From the NCBI RefSeq assembly GCF_029543085.1, contig NZ_CP119967.1, positions 5,234,501 to 5,298,500 on the forward strand: a stretch of 64,000 nt of DNA, written 5' to 3'. The notes under the pieces were generated by a model. It saw nothing but the letters and a program-made list of their open reading frames with translations, did not search any database and was not told where the DNA came from. The position numbers were made by a program, and so were the translations under genes. Shown one piece after another: positions 8,404 to 18,299 of the stretch (the stretch's first letter is position 1; the number at the start of each line of letters is the position of its first letter). Source of the DNA: Pseudomonas sp. A34-9 (GTDB lineage Bacteria > Pseudomonadota > Gammaproteobacteria > Pseudomonadales > Pseudomonadaceae).

Positions 8404-9779
8404 CACTTCACCTCGATGGCGGCCATCAGGCCGGTTTCCATGTGGTCGATCACGTGGCAGTGGAACATCCACACCCCCGGATTATCGGCGACCAGCGCCA
8501 CTTGCGCGCGCTCGTTCTTGCCCAGCAGATAGGTGTCGGTGAAGTACGGAATGATCTTGTGCCGGTTCGACGCGATCACCTTGAAGCTCATGCCGTGCAG
8601 GTGGATCGGGTGCTGATACTGGGTCATGTTCTTCAATTCGAAGATGTAGCTCTGCCCCAGTTTCAGGCTGGCAATCGGTCGGTCGGCGCAAGTCTTGTCA
8701 GTGATGTCCCAGGCCTTGCCGTTGATCTGCCACAGGCTCGGCGGCTTGCCGTTGTCGACGTTGACCGACACCGAACCCACCCACTCGAAATTGAAGTTGA
8801 GTTTCTCGGCACTGGCCAGGTCCGGCTCGGCCACCGGGTTGGCGGGCAAGGCTTTCGGCCAGTCGGTCGGTGCGTCGTTGTTGGCCACCGAACGCAGTGT
8901 GCCCAGACGTACCGGCCCGTTGCGCAGCGACAATTCTTCGCCCGCCGCCGGCGCCTTGATCGCCAGACAAATGCGCATGCCCGGGCCGAGCCAGTATTCC
9001 TTGCCCAGCGGGCGCGGCTCGACCGGATTGCCGTCCAGCGCGTAGATCTGCGCTTCGACGCCGGGAATGTTGATGCGGTAAGTCAACGTGTTATCGAGGT
9101 TGAGCAAACGCACCCGGGTGATCTGCCCGGCCGGCAATTCAATCACCGGCGATGGCACGCCGTTGATGGTCGACAAGCGCCCCGCCGTGCCGCCACGCGC
9201 TGCTTCACGGGGAATGCTGAATTCGACGAAATTGCCTTCGTCATCGATGTGCCAGTTTTTCAGGCTCAAGGTTTTTTCGTACTTGAAACCTGTGGGTTCG
9301 CGCTCTTCGATGATCAGCGGTCCGACCAGCCCTCGCCCGAGTTCTTCGCTGCTGCTGACGTGCGGGTGATACCAGTAGCTGCCGGCATCCGGCACGCGGA
9401 ACTTGTAATCGAAGTACTCGCCCGGCAACACCGGCAGTTGCGACACGTACGGCACGCCGTCCATTTCCAGCGGCAGACGAATGCCGTGCCAGTGAATGGT
9501 CGTCGCCACCGGCAGGTGGTTGATGAAGCGCACCCGCAGCCATTCACCCTGGCGCACACGCAACTCGGTGCCAGGCGCCGACGGGCCGAATGCCCAGGCC
9601 TCGGTCTTGTGCCCCGGCACCAACTCGACGTCCAGGGGGGCGGCGATCAGTTCATAGTCATGACCCGCCTCGGCGTCGGCCATTTTGCCGAGCCAATAAC
9701 GCGACGCGCCCCCCGCCCCGACACCAACGACAACAAGACCGGCCAGGCCACCGAGGATTTGGCGACGGGTAAAGGACAT
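8403..9779 (-). CDS. Multicopper oxidase with Tat signal
   Basis: 458 residues, three cupredoxin domains. A twin-arginine signal (FTRRQILGG) predicts folded export to the periplasm. Copper ligands are HWHG (His96, His98), HPH (His138, His140), HPIHLHG, and the C-terminal HCHVIDH (His440-Cys441-His442, His446). Compared with CueO, the position five residues after the last His is Leu451, followed by Met452, so the type 1 copper may lack the axial methionine. Methionine-rich CueO-type loops are absent. The likely role is cuprous-ion or phenol oxidation; the substrate is not shown by sequence. The Met at 9779 gives the Tat signal at residue 5; a longer start at 9809 would weaken it. One-base overlap with tadA. 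Confidence 0.85.
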   Translation of the reverse strand: MSFTRRQILGGLAGLVVVGVGAGGASRYWLGKMADAEAGHDYELIAAPLDVELVPGHKTEAWAFGPSAPGTELRVRQGEWLRVRFINHLPVATTIHWHGIRLPLEMDGVPYVSQLPVLPGEYFDYKFRVPDAGSYWYHPHVSSSEELGRGLVGPLIIEEREPTGFKYEKTLSLKNWHIDDEGNFVEFSIPREAARGGTAGRLSTINGVPSPVIELPAGQITRVRLLNLDNTLTYRINIPGVEAQIYALDGNPVEPRPLGKEYWLGPGMRICLAIKAPAAGEELSLRNGPVRLGTLRSVANNDAPTDWPKALPANPVAEPDLASAEKLNFNFEWVGSVSVNVDNGKPPSLWQINGKAWDITDKTCADRPIASLKLGQSYIFELKNMTQYQHPIHLHGMSFKVIASNRHKIIPYFTDTYLLGKNERAQVALVADNPGVWMFHCHVIDHMETGLMAAIEVK

Positions 9780-9896
9780 GAACTCAACTACCTCACGTAT
9801 CGGCAACAAGCCTTGAAGGCCTGCAAAAGGCGAATACGATACACCTGCGGTTGAGAAACAGTAAGGGCGACCTGAGGCCGCACGCCACCTGTCGGC

Positions 9897-10187
9897 TTAA
9901 GGCCGCAGCCCGGTAATCAAGTGCACCACGCCGCCCTCCAGGGGCATCACACCCGCGACACCAGCGGCGCTCAACGCGTAGGGGTCCATGTGCGACACAT
10001 CACGCAACACAACCCGCACCCGCGTCAACGCCAGCGGTTGCTGGGACTGGAGGTTATCCACACCACCCAACGCCGCGACAATTTCGCTGCTCAATCCGTC
10101 GATCGGCTCGGCCGCTGCTGCGGGTGTGTCCACCACCAGATCCGGGGTCAGGGCCTTCCAGAATGCCTTCTGCAATTTTTCGAACAT
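9897..10187 (-). CDS. Small EIIB-like PTS protein lacking the active cysteine
   Basis: 96 residues. The body matches a glucose-family EIIB domain: IVAALGGVDNL (37-47), LTRVRVVLRDVS (54-65), a valine/glycine-rich end VVHLITG. In true EIIB the residue two before T-R-L/V-R is the phosphorylated Cys (CxTRLR); here that position is Ala53. It therefore cannot carry phosphate in the standard way. It is the last gene of the tre operon, two bases after the EIIA-HPr-EI gene. It could be a regulatory decoy for the permease, a scaffold or a decaying duplicate of the TreP EIIB domain. Confidence 0.75.
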   Translation of the reverse strand: MFEKLQKAFWKALTPDLVVDTPAAAAEPIDGLSSEIVAALGGVDNLQSQQPLALTRVRVVLRDVSHMDPYALSAAGVAGVMPLEGGVVHLITGLRP

Positions 10188-10189
10188 GT

Positions 10190-12718
10190 TCAGTTCTCCA
10201 GAACCCGTAAAGTATCGGCGGTGGCCTCATGAAAGAGCTGCACCGCCTCACGCACCTGCGCGGCGCTTTCCAGACCCAGTACCTGTTGCGCGATGATCTG
10301 ACAATCCGCCAGCGCCAGTTCGCGCACCGTTGCCTTGACCGGCGCAATCATCGGCACGCTGACCGATAACTCATCCACGCCCAACCCCAGCAACAGCGGC
10401 ACCGCCAGACGTTCGGAGGCCATCGCACCGCACACACCGACCCACTTCCCATGGGCGTGTGCGGCCTTCACGGTCATGGCGATCAGGCGCAATACCGAGG
10501 GATGAAAACTGTCCGCCTGACTGGCCAGGCGCGGGTGATCGCGATCCATGGCCAAGGTGTATTGCGTCAGGTCGTTGGTGCCGATCGAGAAGAAATCCAC
10601 CAGCGGCGCAAACAGATCCGCCAGCAACGCCGCCGCCGGCACTTCGATCATGATCCCCAGTTTCGGCCGTTGCGTTAGCCCCAGTGCCGATATCTCCTCA
10701 TCGAGCATCTGCCGCGCCAGACGCAGCTCCGAAAGCTGCGTGACCATCGGCAGCATGATGTGCAAACGCGTCAGCTCACAGCAGCCGAGCATGGCCCGGA
10801 ACTGCTCACGCAACAGCTGCGGACGCTCCAGGCACAAACGGATGCCGCGCACGCCAAGGAACGGGTTGGTTTCGCTGTCCATCGGCACATAGGCCAGCGG
10901 TTTGTCGCCGCCGACATCGAGGGTGCGCACCACCAGATTGTGCGCAGGTCCGACACTGCGAGCGATGGCGCTGTAAGTGGCGACCTGTTCGTCATGGCTC
11001 GGCGCGTGATTGCGGCCGAGGTAGAGAAACTCTGAACGCAGCAGGCCGACGCCCGCGCCCCCCGAGGCCATGGCCTGCTCGGTTTCCGCCAACGAGGCGA
11101 CGTTGGCCGACACCTCGACGTGATGGCCGTCGCGGGTGCGCGCCGCGAGCGTTGCGTTGGCCAGTTCATGTGCATGACGCTGACGTTGTCGCGCGTGCCG
11201 AGCCTGCCACTGGCCGACGACCGCAGGGTCGGGATGTACATGCAATTCACCCTTGTCGGCATCGAGCAATATTGGCGTGCCGTTGCTCAGTGCGAGCATC
11301 TGCACCGGCACCCCGCAGATCGACGGCAGACCACAGGCACGGGCGAGAATCGCCACGTGACTGGTCGCGCCGCCCCCGACCGTAGCGAAGCCCAGCACCT
11401 TGCTGGTATCGATGCCAGCGGTCTGCGACGGCGTCAGTTGATCGGCGATCAGAATGCATCCTTGAGGCAACTCCAGCGCCTGCTCGCCAATACCCAGCAG
11501 CAGCTTGAGGACGCGACGCCCGACATCGGTCAGATCCGCCGCCCGTTCAGCCAGAAGCGCACTGCCCAGTTGGCGAAACATCGTCGCTGTTTCTTCAGTG
11601 GCCGCGCGCCAGGCAAACGCCGCGCTTTTGCCTTCGCTGATCAACGCCTGGGCCTGATCGAGCAGCCCCGGATCTTCGAGCAGTTGCTGATGGGCCTTGA
11701 AGATCTCGGCTTCGGCCTCGCCAGCGGCGGTGTCACACAAATGCTGCAAGGCCAGATCGGCTTCGATCAGGGCATTGGCCAGGGCTTCGCGCTCGACGTC
11801 CGCTGCGCCGCCGAACTCGCTGACGTCGAAGACCGGCTCGCTGATCTGCAGCACCTGGCCCAACGCCGAACCGGGTGATGCACAGATGCCCCGCAGAAGC
11901 GTCAGCGCCTCCGTGACGACGACCTCGGCCGGCGCGACTGCCGTCACCGTTTCACCGCAGCCCTCGGCTAACAACCGGGTCAGTGCCTCGATTGCAGCAT
12001 CAGCGTCTTCGCCCACCGCACTGAGTTGCACACTGTCGCCAAACGCGGTCTGTAACGCCATGATCGCCACCAGGGATTTGGCGTTGGCTTGAGTCTGCTG
12101 TTTATGCAGGTAAATCTTTGCCGAGAAACCCTTCGCCGCTTGCGCGAACACTGCCGCCGGGCGCGCGTGCAGACCATTGGGGTTGGGCAGTTTCAAGGAG
12201 GGTGAGAACACGGCCTGACCTTCTGCCGCGACGGCTTCCTCGCTGAATGTCTGTGCGCTGGCGAGTTCAAGCAACGGCTGGCCGCTTTCGACCCGTGCGC
12301 TCGACGCGACCAGCCAGGTAAACGGCTCGCCGCTGACCACCAGCATCAATGTCATCAGGCTGCGCGCATGTCGGGCAATGTAGTCGGCGTCGAACTCGAT
12401 CAGCGCCTGCCCGGCGGCAACCCGTTGCCCCTCTTCGACCAGACGAGTGAAGCCTTGGCCGGCGAGGCTCACCGTATCCAGGCCGATGTGCAGCAACACC
12501 TGCACACCATGGTCATCGGTGATGCTCACGGCATGCCCGCTGGCCTGCACGTTGCTGATAATTCCGGCCAGCGGGGCACACAGGGTCGACGAGGTCGGAT
12601 CGATGCACAGACCATCGCCGATCACGCGCCCGGAAAACACCGGATCGGGCACTTGCTCGAGCGCCATCAGGACACCGGACAAAGGCGCCAGCAGTTGCAA
12701 GGGTTGGGGTGTGGCCAT
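10190..12718 (-). CDS. PTS EIIA-HPr-EI fusion protein
   Basis: 842 residues. It carries phosphate from PEP to the sugar permease in one polypeptide. The EIIA(Glc-type) domain is residues 1-150, with His77 in LLHIGLDTVSL (active) and His62; HPr is 172-255, with His184 in NGLHARPA; EI is 272-842, with His454 in GGGATSHVAIL and the C-terminal PEP-binding VGVCGAMASE. All active residues are present. The start ATG at 12718 gives the family N-terminus MATPQPLQLLAPLSG; the open frame extends 24 codons further upstream without a family match. It resembles NagF of the GlcNAc system; position in the tre operon says it serves TreP. Confidence 0.9.
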   Translation of the reverse strand: MATPQPLQLLAPLSGVLMALEQVPDPVFSGRVIGDGLCIDPTSSTLCAPLAGIISNVQASGHAVSITDDHGVQVLLHIGLDTVSLAGQGFTRLVEEGQRVAAGQALIEFDADYIARHARSLMTLMLVVSGEPFTWLVASSARVESGQPLLELASAQTFSEEAVAAEGQAVFSPSLKLPNPNGLHARPAAVFAQAAKGFSAKIYLHKQQTQANAKSLVAIMALQTAFGDSVQLSAVGEDADAAIEALTRLLAEGCGETVTAVAPAEVVVTEALTLLRGICASPGSALGQVLQISEPVFDVSEFGGAADVEREALANALIEADLALQHLCDTAAGEAEAEIFKAHQQLLEDPGLLDQAQALISEGKSAAFAWRAATEETATMFRQLGSALLAERAADLTDVGRRVLKLLLGIGEQALELPQGCILIADQLTPSQTAGIDTSKVLGFATVGGGATSHVAILARACGLPSICGVPVQMLALSNGTPILLDADKGELHVHPDPAVVGQWQARHARQRQRHAHELANATLAARTRDGHHVEVSANVASLAETEQAMASGGAGVGLLRSEFLYLGRNHAPSHDEQVATYSAIARSVGPAHNLVVRTLDVGGDKPLAYVPMDSETNPFLGVRGIRLCLERPQLLREQFRAMLGCCELTRLHIMLPMVTQLSELRLARQMLDEEISALGLTQRPKLGIMIEVPAAALLADLFAPLVDFFSIGTNDLTQYTLAMDRDHPRLASQADSFHPSVLRLIAMTVKAAHAHGKWVGVCGAMASERLAVPLLLGLGVDELSVSVPMIAPVKATVRELALADCQIIAQQVLGLESAAQVREAVQLFHEATADTLRVLEN

Positions 12719-12780
12719 GATGTCACCTGCAGTTTTATTCTTTGAAGTGCTGATGGAGCGCGACGCGCCATCAGCATCGC

Positions 12781-14103
<1,323 letters not shown>

Positions 14104-14110
14104 TTAGAGG

Positions 14111-15760
14111 TCAGGGATCGATCAGGTGCAGGACGAAGGACTCGTAAGGTCGCAGCACCACCTGACGCTTGCGCAACGGGCCTTGCGGATAATTGCTGAT
14201 CAACAGGCGCTGGCGCATCGACTCGCTGATGACCGTCGAAGGCAATTCCACCTCACAGCTTGTCCCGTAGAAGTTGTTCACCACCAACAAACGCTCGGCG
14301 ACACCTTCACGCACATACGCCCAGACCTGCGGATGTTCGGGCAGCAATTGTCGGTACAACCCGTCGGTGATCAGCGACTCGCGGCGACGCAATGCGATCA
14401 GACTGCGATAGTGATGCAGCACCGAGTCCGGGTCGTCGAGCTGCCTGGCGACGTTGATCTGCGCGGCATTGGCCGGCACCCCGATCCACGGCTCGACACT
14501 GCTGAAACCGGCGTTCGGTCCAGCGTCCCAATGCATCGGTGTGCGGCCGTTATCACGGGATTTCTGCATGATCGCAGCCATGTTGTCGGCATCACTGCTG
14601 CCGGCTTCGCGCTTGAGGCGAAAGATGTTCAGCGTCTCGACATCGCGATAATGCTCGATCGATTCGAACCCCGGATTGGTCATGCCCAACTCCTCGCCCT
14701 GATACACGAACGGCGTGCCCTGCAGAAAATGCAGCGCAGTGCCGAGCATCTTCGCCGAGAGTTCGCGATACTCGCCGTCATGGCCGAAGCGCGAGACCAC
14801 GCGCGGTTGATCGTGGTTACACCAGAACAGCGCGTTCCAGCCACCACCGGCCTGCATGCCGGTCTGCCAGTCGGAGAGGATTTTCTTGAGCTGAAGGAAA
14901 TCGAAGTCGGCGCGTACCCACTTCTGCAGGTTCGGATAATCGACTTTCAAGTGGTGAAAGTTGAAGGTCATCGACAGTTCTCTCGACTGCGGATTCGAAT
15001 AACGAATGCAGTGTTCGAGGCTGGTCGATGACATCTCGCCGACATTGATCAGGTCATGCCCTTCGAAGACTTCGCGGTGCATCTGCTGCAAGTACGCGTG
15101 GACATTCGGCCCGTCGGTATAGAAGCGCCGGCCATCGCTGCTGTCCTCGGGAAAGTCCTGCGGCTTGGAGATCAGATTGATCACGTCCAGACGAAAACCA
15201 CCCACGCCCTTGTCCCGCCAGAACTGCATCATCCGGAACACTTCGGCGCGGACCTCGGGATTGTCCCAATTCAGGTCGGCCTGAGTGTGGTCGAACAGAT
15301 GCAGGTAATACTGACCGGTCTGGGCTTCGTACTCCCAGGCGGAACCGCCAAACTTGGATTCCCAGTTGTTCGGCTGATCACGCCAGATGTAGAAGTCACG
15401 GTAAGGGTTGTCGAGGCTGCTGCGCGCCTGCTGGAACCATACGTGTTCGATCGAGGTGTGATTGACCACGATGTCGAGCATCAGCTTGATTCCGCGCTTG
15501 CCCGCTTCGGCGATCAACAGTTCGCAGTCGGCCATGCTGCCGTAGCTCGGGTCGATGGCGTAGTAATCGCTGATGTCATAGCCGTTGTCGCGTTGCGGCG
15601 AACGCAGGAATGGCGTGATCCACAGGCAGTCGACGCCTAGCCATTGCAAGTAGTCGAGCTTGGCGACAATACCGAGCAGATCACCTGTCGGGTTGCCGGC
15701 GTGGCTATGAAAGCTCTTCGGATAGATCTGGTAGATCACCGAACGTTGCCAGTCTTGCAT
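14111..15760 (-). CDS. treA: Trehalose-6-phosphate hydrolase
   Basis: 549 residues, glycoside hydrolase family 13, cytoplasmic. It splits trehalose-6-phosphate into glucose and glucose-6-phosphate. Conserved regions are present: LDIVVNHTS, GFRLDVIN with nucleophile Asp192, VGEM with acid/base Glu242 and NHDQPR with Asp317. YQIYPKSF and DYYAIDPSYG are typical of the TreC/oligo-1,6-glucosidase branch. I assign the trehalose-phosphate substrate from the adjacent PTS permease and TreR-like regulator; the enzyme alone could be another alpha-glucosidase. In E. coli the same enzyme is called TreC. Confidence 0.9.
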   Translation of the reverse strand: MQDWQRSVIYQIYPKSFHSHAGNPTGDLLGIVAKLDYLQWLGVDCLWITPFLRSPQRDNGYDISDYYAIDPSYGSMADCELLIAEAGKRGIKLMLDIVVNHTSIEHVWFQQARSSLDNPYRDFYIWRDQPNNWESKFGGSAWEYEAQTGQYYLHLFDHTQADLNWDNPEVRAEVFRMMQFWRDKGVGGFRLDVINLISKPQDFPEDSSDGRRFYTDGPNVHAYLQQMHREVFEGHDLINVGEMSSTSLEHCIRYSNPQSRELSMTFNFHHLKVDYPNLQKWVRADFDFLQLKKILSDWQTGMQAGGGWNALFWCNHDQPRVVSRFGHDGEYRELSAKMLGTALHFLQGTPFVYQGEELGMTNPGFESIEHYRDVETLNIFRLKREAGSSDADNMAAIMQKSRDNGRTPMHWDAGPNAGFSSVEPWIGVPANAAQINVARQLDDPDSVLHHYRSLIALRRRESLITDGLYRQLLPEHPQVWAYVREGVAERLLVVNNFYGTSCEVELPSTVISESMRQRLLISNYPQGPLRKRQVVLRPYESFVLHLIDP

Positions 15761-15791
15761 GGCACATTTCCCTCTTGAATGTTACGGGCCC

Positions 15792-15812
15792 TGTAGGCGC
15801 TGCCGCAGGTTC
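15792..15812. repeat. Single-arm fragment of the REP family
   Basis: TGTAGGCGCTGCCGCAGGTTC matches one arm of the palindromes at 5885 and 52283. No second arm is nearby, so this is a solitary or decayed unit between treA and treP. Confidence 0.5.
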
Positions 15813-15815
15813 GAT

Positions 15816-17258
15816 TCAGGCAACCCGATAACCGGGCCGGACAATCTTCATGCTCAATGCACAGGTCAGAACAAACGGCACGAGCATGGCAACCAGCATC
15901 CCGAGCACAAACATCGGGATGAACTGCGGAATGATCGAGATAAACCCCGGCAGGCCGCCGACGCCGATGGCCGACGCCTGAACCTTGTTCAGCGACAGGA
16001 ACACACAGCCCAGCGCCGAGCCGGTGAGTGCGGCGTAGAACGGAAATTTGTAGCGCAGGTTGACGCCGAACATCGCCGGCTCGGTGATACCGAAGTAGGC
16101 GGAAATCGCCGAGGTCGACGCCATGCTCTTGTCCCGCGCATTACGGGTCATCCAGAACACCGCCAGGGCGGCACTGCCCTGGGCGAGATTGGACATGACG
16201 ATCATCGGCCAGATGAAGGTGCCGCCCTGGGTCGAGATCAATTGCAGATCGACCGCGAGAAACATGTGGTGCATCCCGGTGATCACCAGCGGCGCGTACA
16301 GCAGACCGAAAATCGCCCCCCCGACCATCGGCGCCAGATCAAACAGCATGACCAGCCCTTCAGTGATGAAGATGCCGATGTGGCGGGTCACCGGCCCGAT
16401 CACCGCCAGCGCCAGCACGCCCGTAACGACGATGGTGGTGATCGGTACCACGAGTAATTGAATGGCGTTGGGCACGCGCGCCCGCAGCCATTTTTCGATG
16501 ATGCTCATTACATAGGCGGCCAGCAGAATCGGCAGGATCTGCCCTTGATAACCGACCTTTTCCACCTGGAACAACCCGAGAATGTCGAAGTACGGCAGAT
16601 GCTGCCCGTCCAGCCCGGCCACGGCCTTGCCGTAGTTCCAGGCGTTGAGCAGATCGGGGTGCACCAGCATCAGGCCGAGCACGATGCCGAGGATCTCGCT
16701 GCCGCCAAAGCGTTTGGCCGCCGACCAGCCCACCAGCGCCGGCAGAAACACGAACGAGGTGTTGGCCATCAGATTGATCAGGCTCCAGAGCCCGTCGAGT
16801 TTCGGGTAGGCATCGAGCAGGGTTCGCCCTTCGATGAACATGCCTTTGGCGCCCAGCAGATTGTTGATGCCCATCAACAGGCCAGCAATGATCAACGCGG
16901 GCAGGATCGGCATGAACACATCGGAAAACACTCGCACCAGCCGCTGCATCGCGTTGATCTTTTCGGCGCTTTTCTGTTTGACGTCAGCAATGGTCGACGC
17001 GGCGAGACCGGTCTGGCGACGCAATTCGCCATAAACCTTTTCCACTTCGCCCGGACCGATCACCACCTGATACAGACCGCCGGTGAAGAACGAGCCTTTG
17101 ACCAGGTCGATCTGGTTCAGCGTGGCGCTGTCGACCAGGCTCGGGTCCTTCAGGGCCAGTCGCAACCGCGTGACGCAGTGGGCGGCCTGTTCGAGGTTGT
17201 CGCTGCCACCGAGGCTGTGCAGCAATTGCCTGGCAATGTTCGGATAGTCGTGGCTCAT
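15816..17258 (-). CDS. treP: PTS trehalose permease, EIIBC
   Basis: 480 residues, inner membrane. The EIIB domain (1-85) has the phosphorylated Cys28 in AAHCVTRLRLAL; the EIIC domain (about 105-475) has around ten membrane segments and the family-typical GMHHMFLAVDLQL and FGITEPAMFGVNLRY motifs of the sucrose/trehalose group. It imports trehalose while phosphorylating it, using the EIIA domain of the fusion protein encoded downstream. The start ATG at 17258 gives MSHDYPNIARQLL; longer starts run into the operator. It is the first gene of the leftward operon and faces the divergent regulator. Confidence 0.9.
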   Translation of the reverse strand: MSHDYPNIARQLLHSLGGSDNLEQAAHCVTRLRLALKDPSLVDSATLNQIDLVKGSFFTGGLYQVVIGPGEVEKVYGELRRQTGLAASTIADVKQKSAEKINAMQRLVRVFSDVFMPILPALIIAGLLMGINNLLGAKGMFIEGRTLLDAYPKLDGLWSLINLMANTSFVFLPALVGWSAAKRFGGSEILGIVLGLMLVHPDLLNAWNYGKAVAGLDGQHLPYFDILGLFQVEKVGYQGQILPILLAAYVMSIIEKWLRARVPNAIQLLVVPITTIVVTGVLALAVIGPVTRHIGIFITEGLVMLFDLAPMVGGAIFGLLYAPLVITGMHHMFLAVDLQLISTQGGTFIWPMIVMSNLAQGSAALAVFWMTRNARDKSMASTSAISAYFGITEPAMFGVNLRYKFPFYAALTGSALGCVFLSLNKVQASAIGVGGLPGFISIIPQFIPMFVLGMLVAMLVPFVLTCALSMKIVRPGYRVA

Positions 17259-17312
17259 GCTTGTTCTTCCGCTGTGGATTGTTGTTATTGGCAGCACGCC
17301 GAAGCGAAAAAT

Positions 17313-17354
17313 ACTCGTCTGTACGAGTTAATGCAACAACTCGTACAGACGAGT
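17313..17354. promoter_or_regulatory. TreR operator pair
   Basis: ACTCGTCTGTACGAGT (17313-17328) and its exact reverse complement (17339-17354) face each other over ten bases. Each half is itself nearly palindromic (ACTCGT...ACGAGT) around a GTAC core, as expected for dimeric GntR-type repressors and like known TreR operators with a central GTA-TAC. It lies 55-96 bases upstream of treP; on that strand TTGTTG and GAGTAT could be a -35/-10 pair with the right-hand site between them. Two sites suggest cooperative or looped repression of treP and perhaps autoregulation of treR. Confidence 0.75.
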
Positions 17355-17493
17355 TTGTTTATGCATATTCCCGCCAGACCGAAAGAGAATTGTCCTACCC
17401 CGCCCTAAGATGATTTCCATCGTCCACATGGACAAAGCCCTACCCTGGCCTTAAGGTTCGAAGCTTTGAGCACAGTCGGCACCGAGCCTACCC

Positions 17494-18198
17494 ATGAGCA
17501 AATACAACCAGATCTATAGCGATCTGCTGGCCAACATCACGACTGAACGCCTGCAGCGCGGCGCCCGCCTGCCTTCCGAAACCGAACTGATGGACAGCTA
17601 TCAGGCCAGCCGTGGCACGGTGCGCAAGGCCATCGAGTTACTTCAAGAGCGTGGCTTTGCGCAGAAAATCCACGGCAAAGGCACCTTCGTGCTGTCGACC
17701 AACCCGATCGAGTTTCAGCTCGGTGGCATCGTCAGCTTTCAAGAGACCTACCCGCGCCTGGGCAACGATGTCAGCACCGAAGTGGTCGAACTGAGCCATA
17801 TCCCGCTCGAAGGCGCCCTGCTCGAGCACATCCATGCCGAACCGGGCAGCCTCATCACGCGGATCAAGCGTGTGCGGCGGATTGACGGCAAACGGGTCAT
17901 CCTCGACATCAACCATTTCGTCACCGAAGTGATTCCCGGCCTGACCCTCGACATCGCTGAACAGTCGATCTACGCCCATATCGAACAGACTCTGCAGTTA
18001 CAGATTGCCTACGCCCAACGCACCATCGAAGCCGTGCCGCGCAGCAAGGACGATCAACTGCACCTGGACCTCGACGACCAGAGTCATGTGATCGTGGTCA
18101 GCAACCAGACCTTCCTTCAGGACGGTCGTCAGTTCGAGTACACCGAATCGCGGCACACCCTCGACAAGTTCTACTTTTCCGACGTGGCCCGACGCTGA
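17494..18198 (+). CDS. treR: GntR/HutC-type trehalose operon regulator
   Basis: 234 residues. The N-terminal winged helix (1-70) shows GARLPSETELMDSYQASRGTV; residues 85-230 form a UTRA ligand domain (RIKRVRRIDGKRVILDINHF; EYTESRHTLDKFYF). This is the architecture of TreR repressors that sense trehalose-6-phosphate. It is divergent from treP with the inverted-repeat operator between them. The ribosome site before ATG 17494 is weak (no clear GGAG). It could in principle act on another sugar locus, but context makes trehalose likely. Confidence 0.88.
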   Translation: MSKYNQIYSDLLANITTERLQRGARLPSETELMDSYQASRGTVRKAIELLQERGFAQKIHGKGTFVLSTNPIEFQLGGIVSFQETYPRLGNDVSTEVVELSHIPLEGALLEHIHAEPGSLITRIKRVRRIDGKRVILDINHFVTEVIPGLTLDIAEQSIYAHIEQTLQLQIAYAQRTIEAVPRSKDDQLHLDLDDQSHVIVVSNQTFLQDGRQFEYTESRHTLDKFYFSDVARR

Positions 18199-18299
18199 TC
18201 CAGGCACATTTGCAACGATCATATGCGGTACATATGTAGTGCACTCCCCTTGAGCGAATCGGCCATGCTTGGCTCTCATTTCTCAAGGATGGAGAAAGC

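Noticed and set aside
8379..9854. 491-residue frame opposite the multicopper oxidase
   Set aside because: Shadow; the minus-strand protein has all copper motifs.
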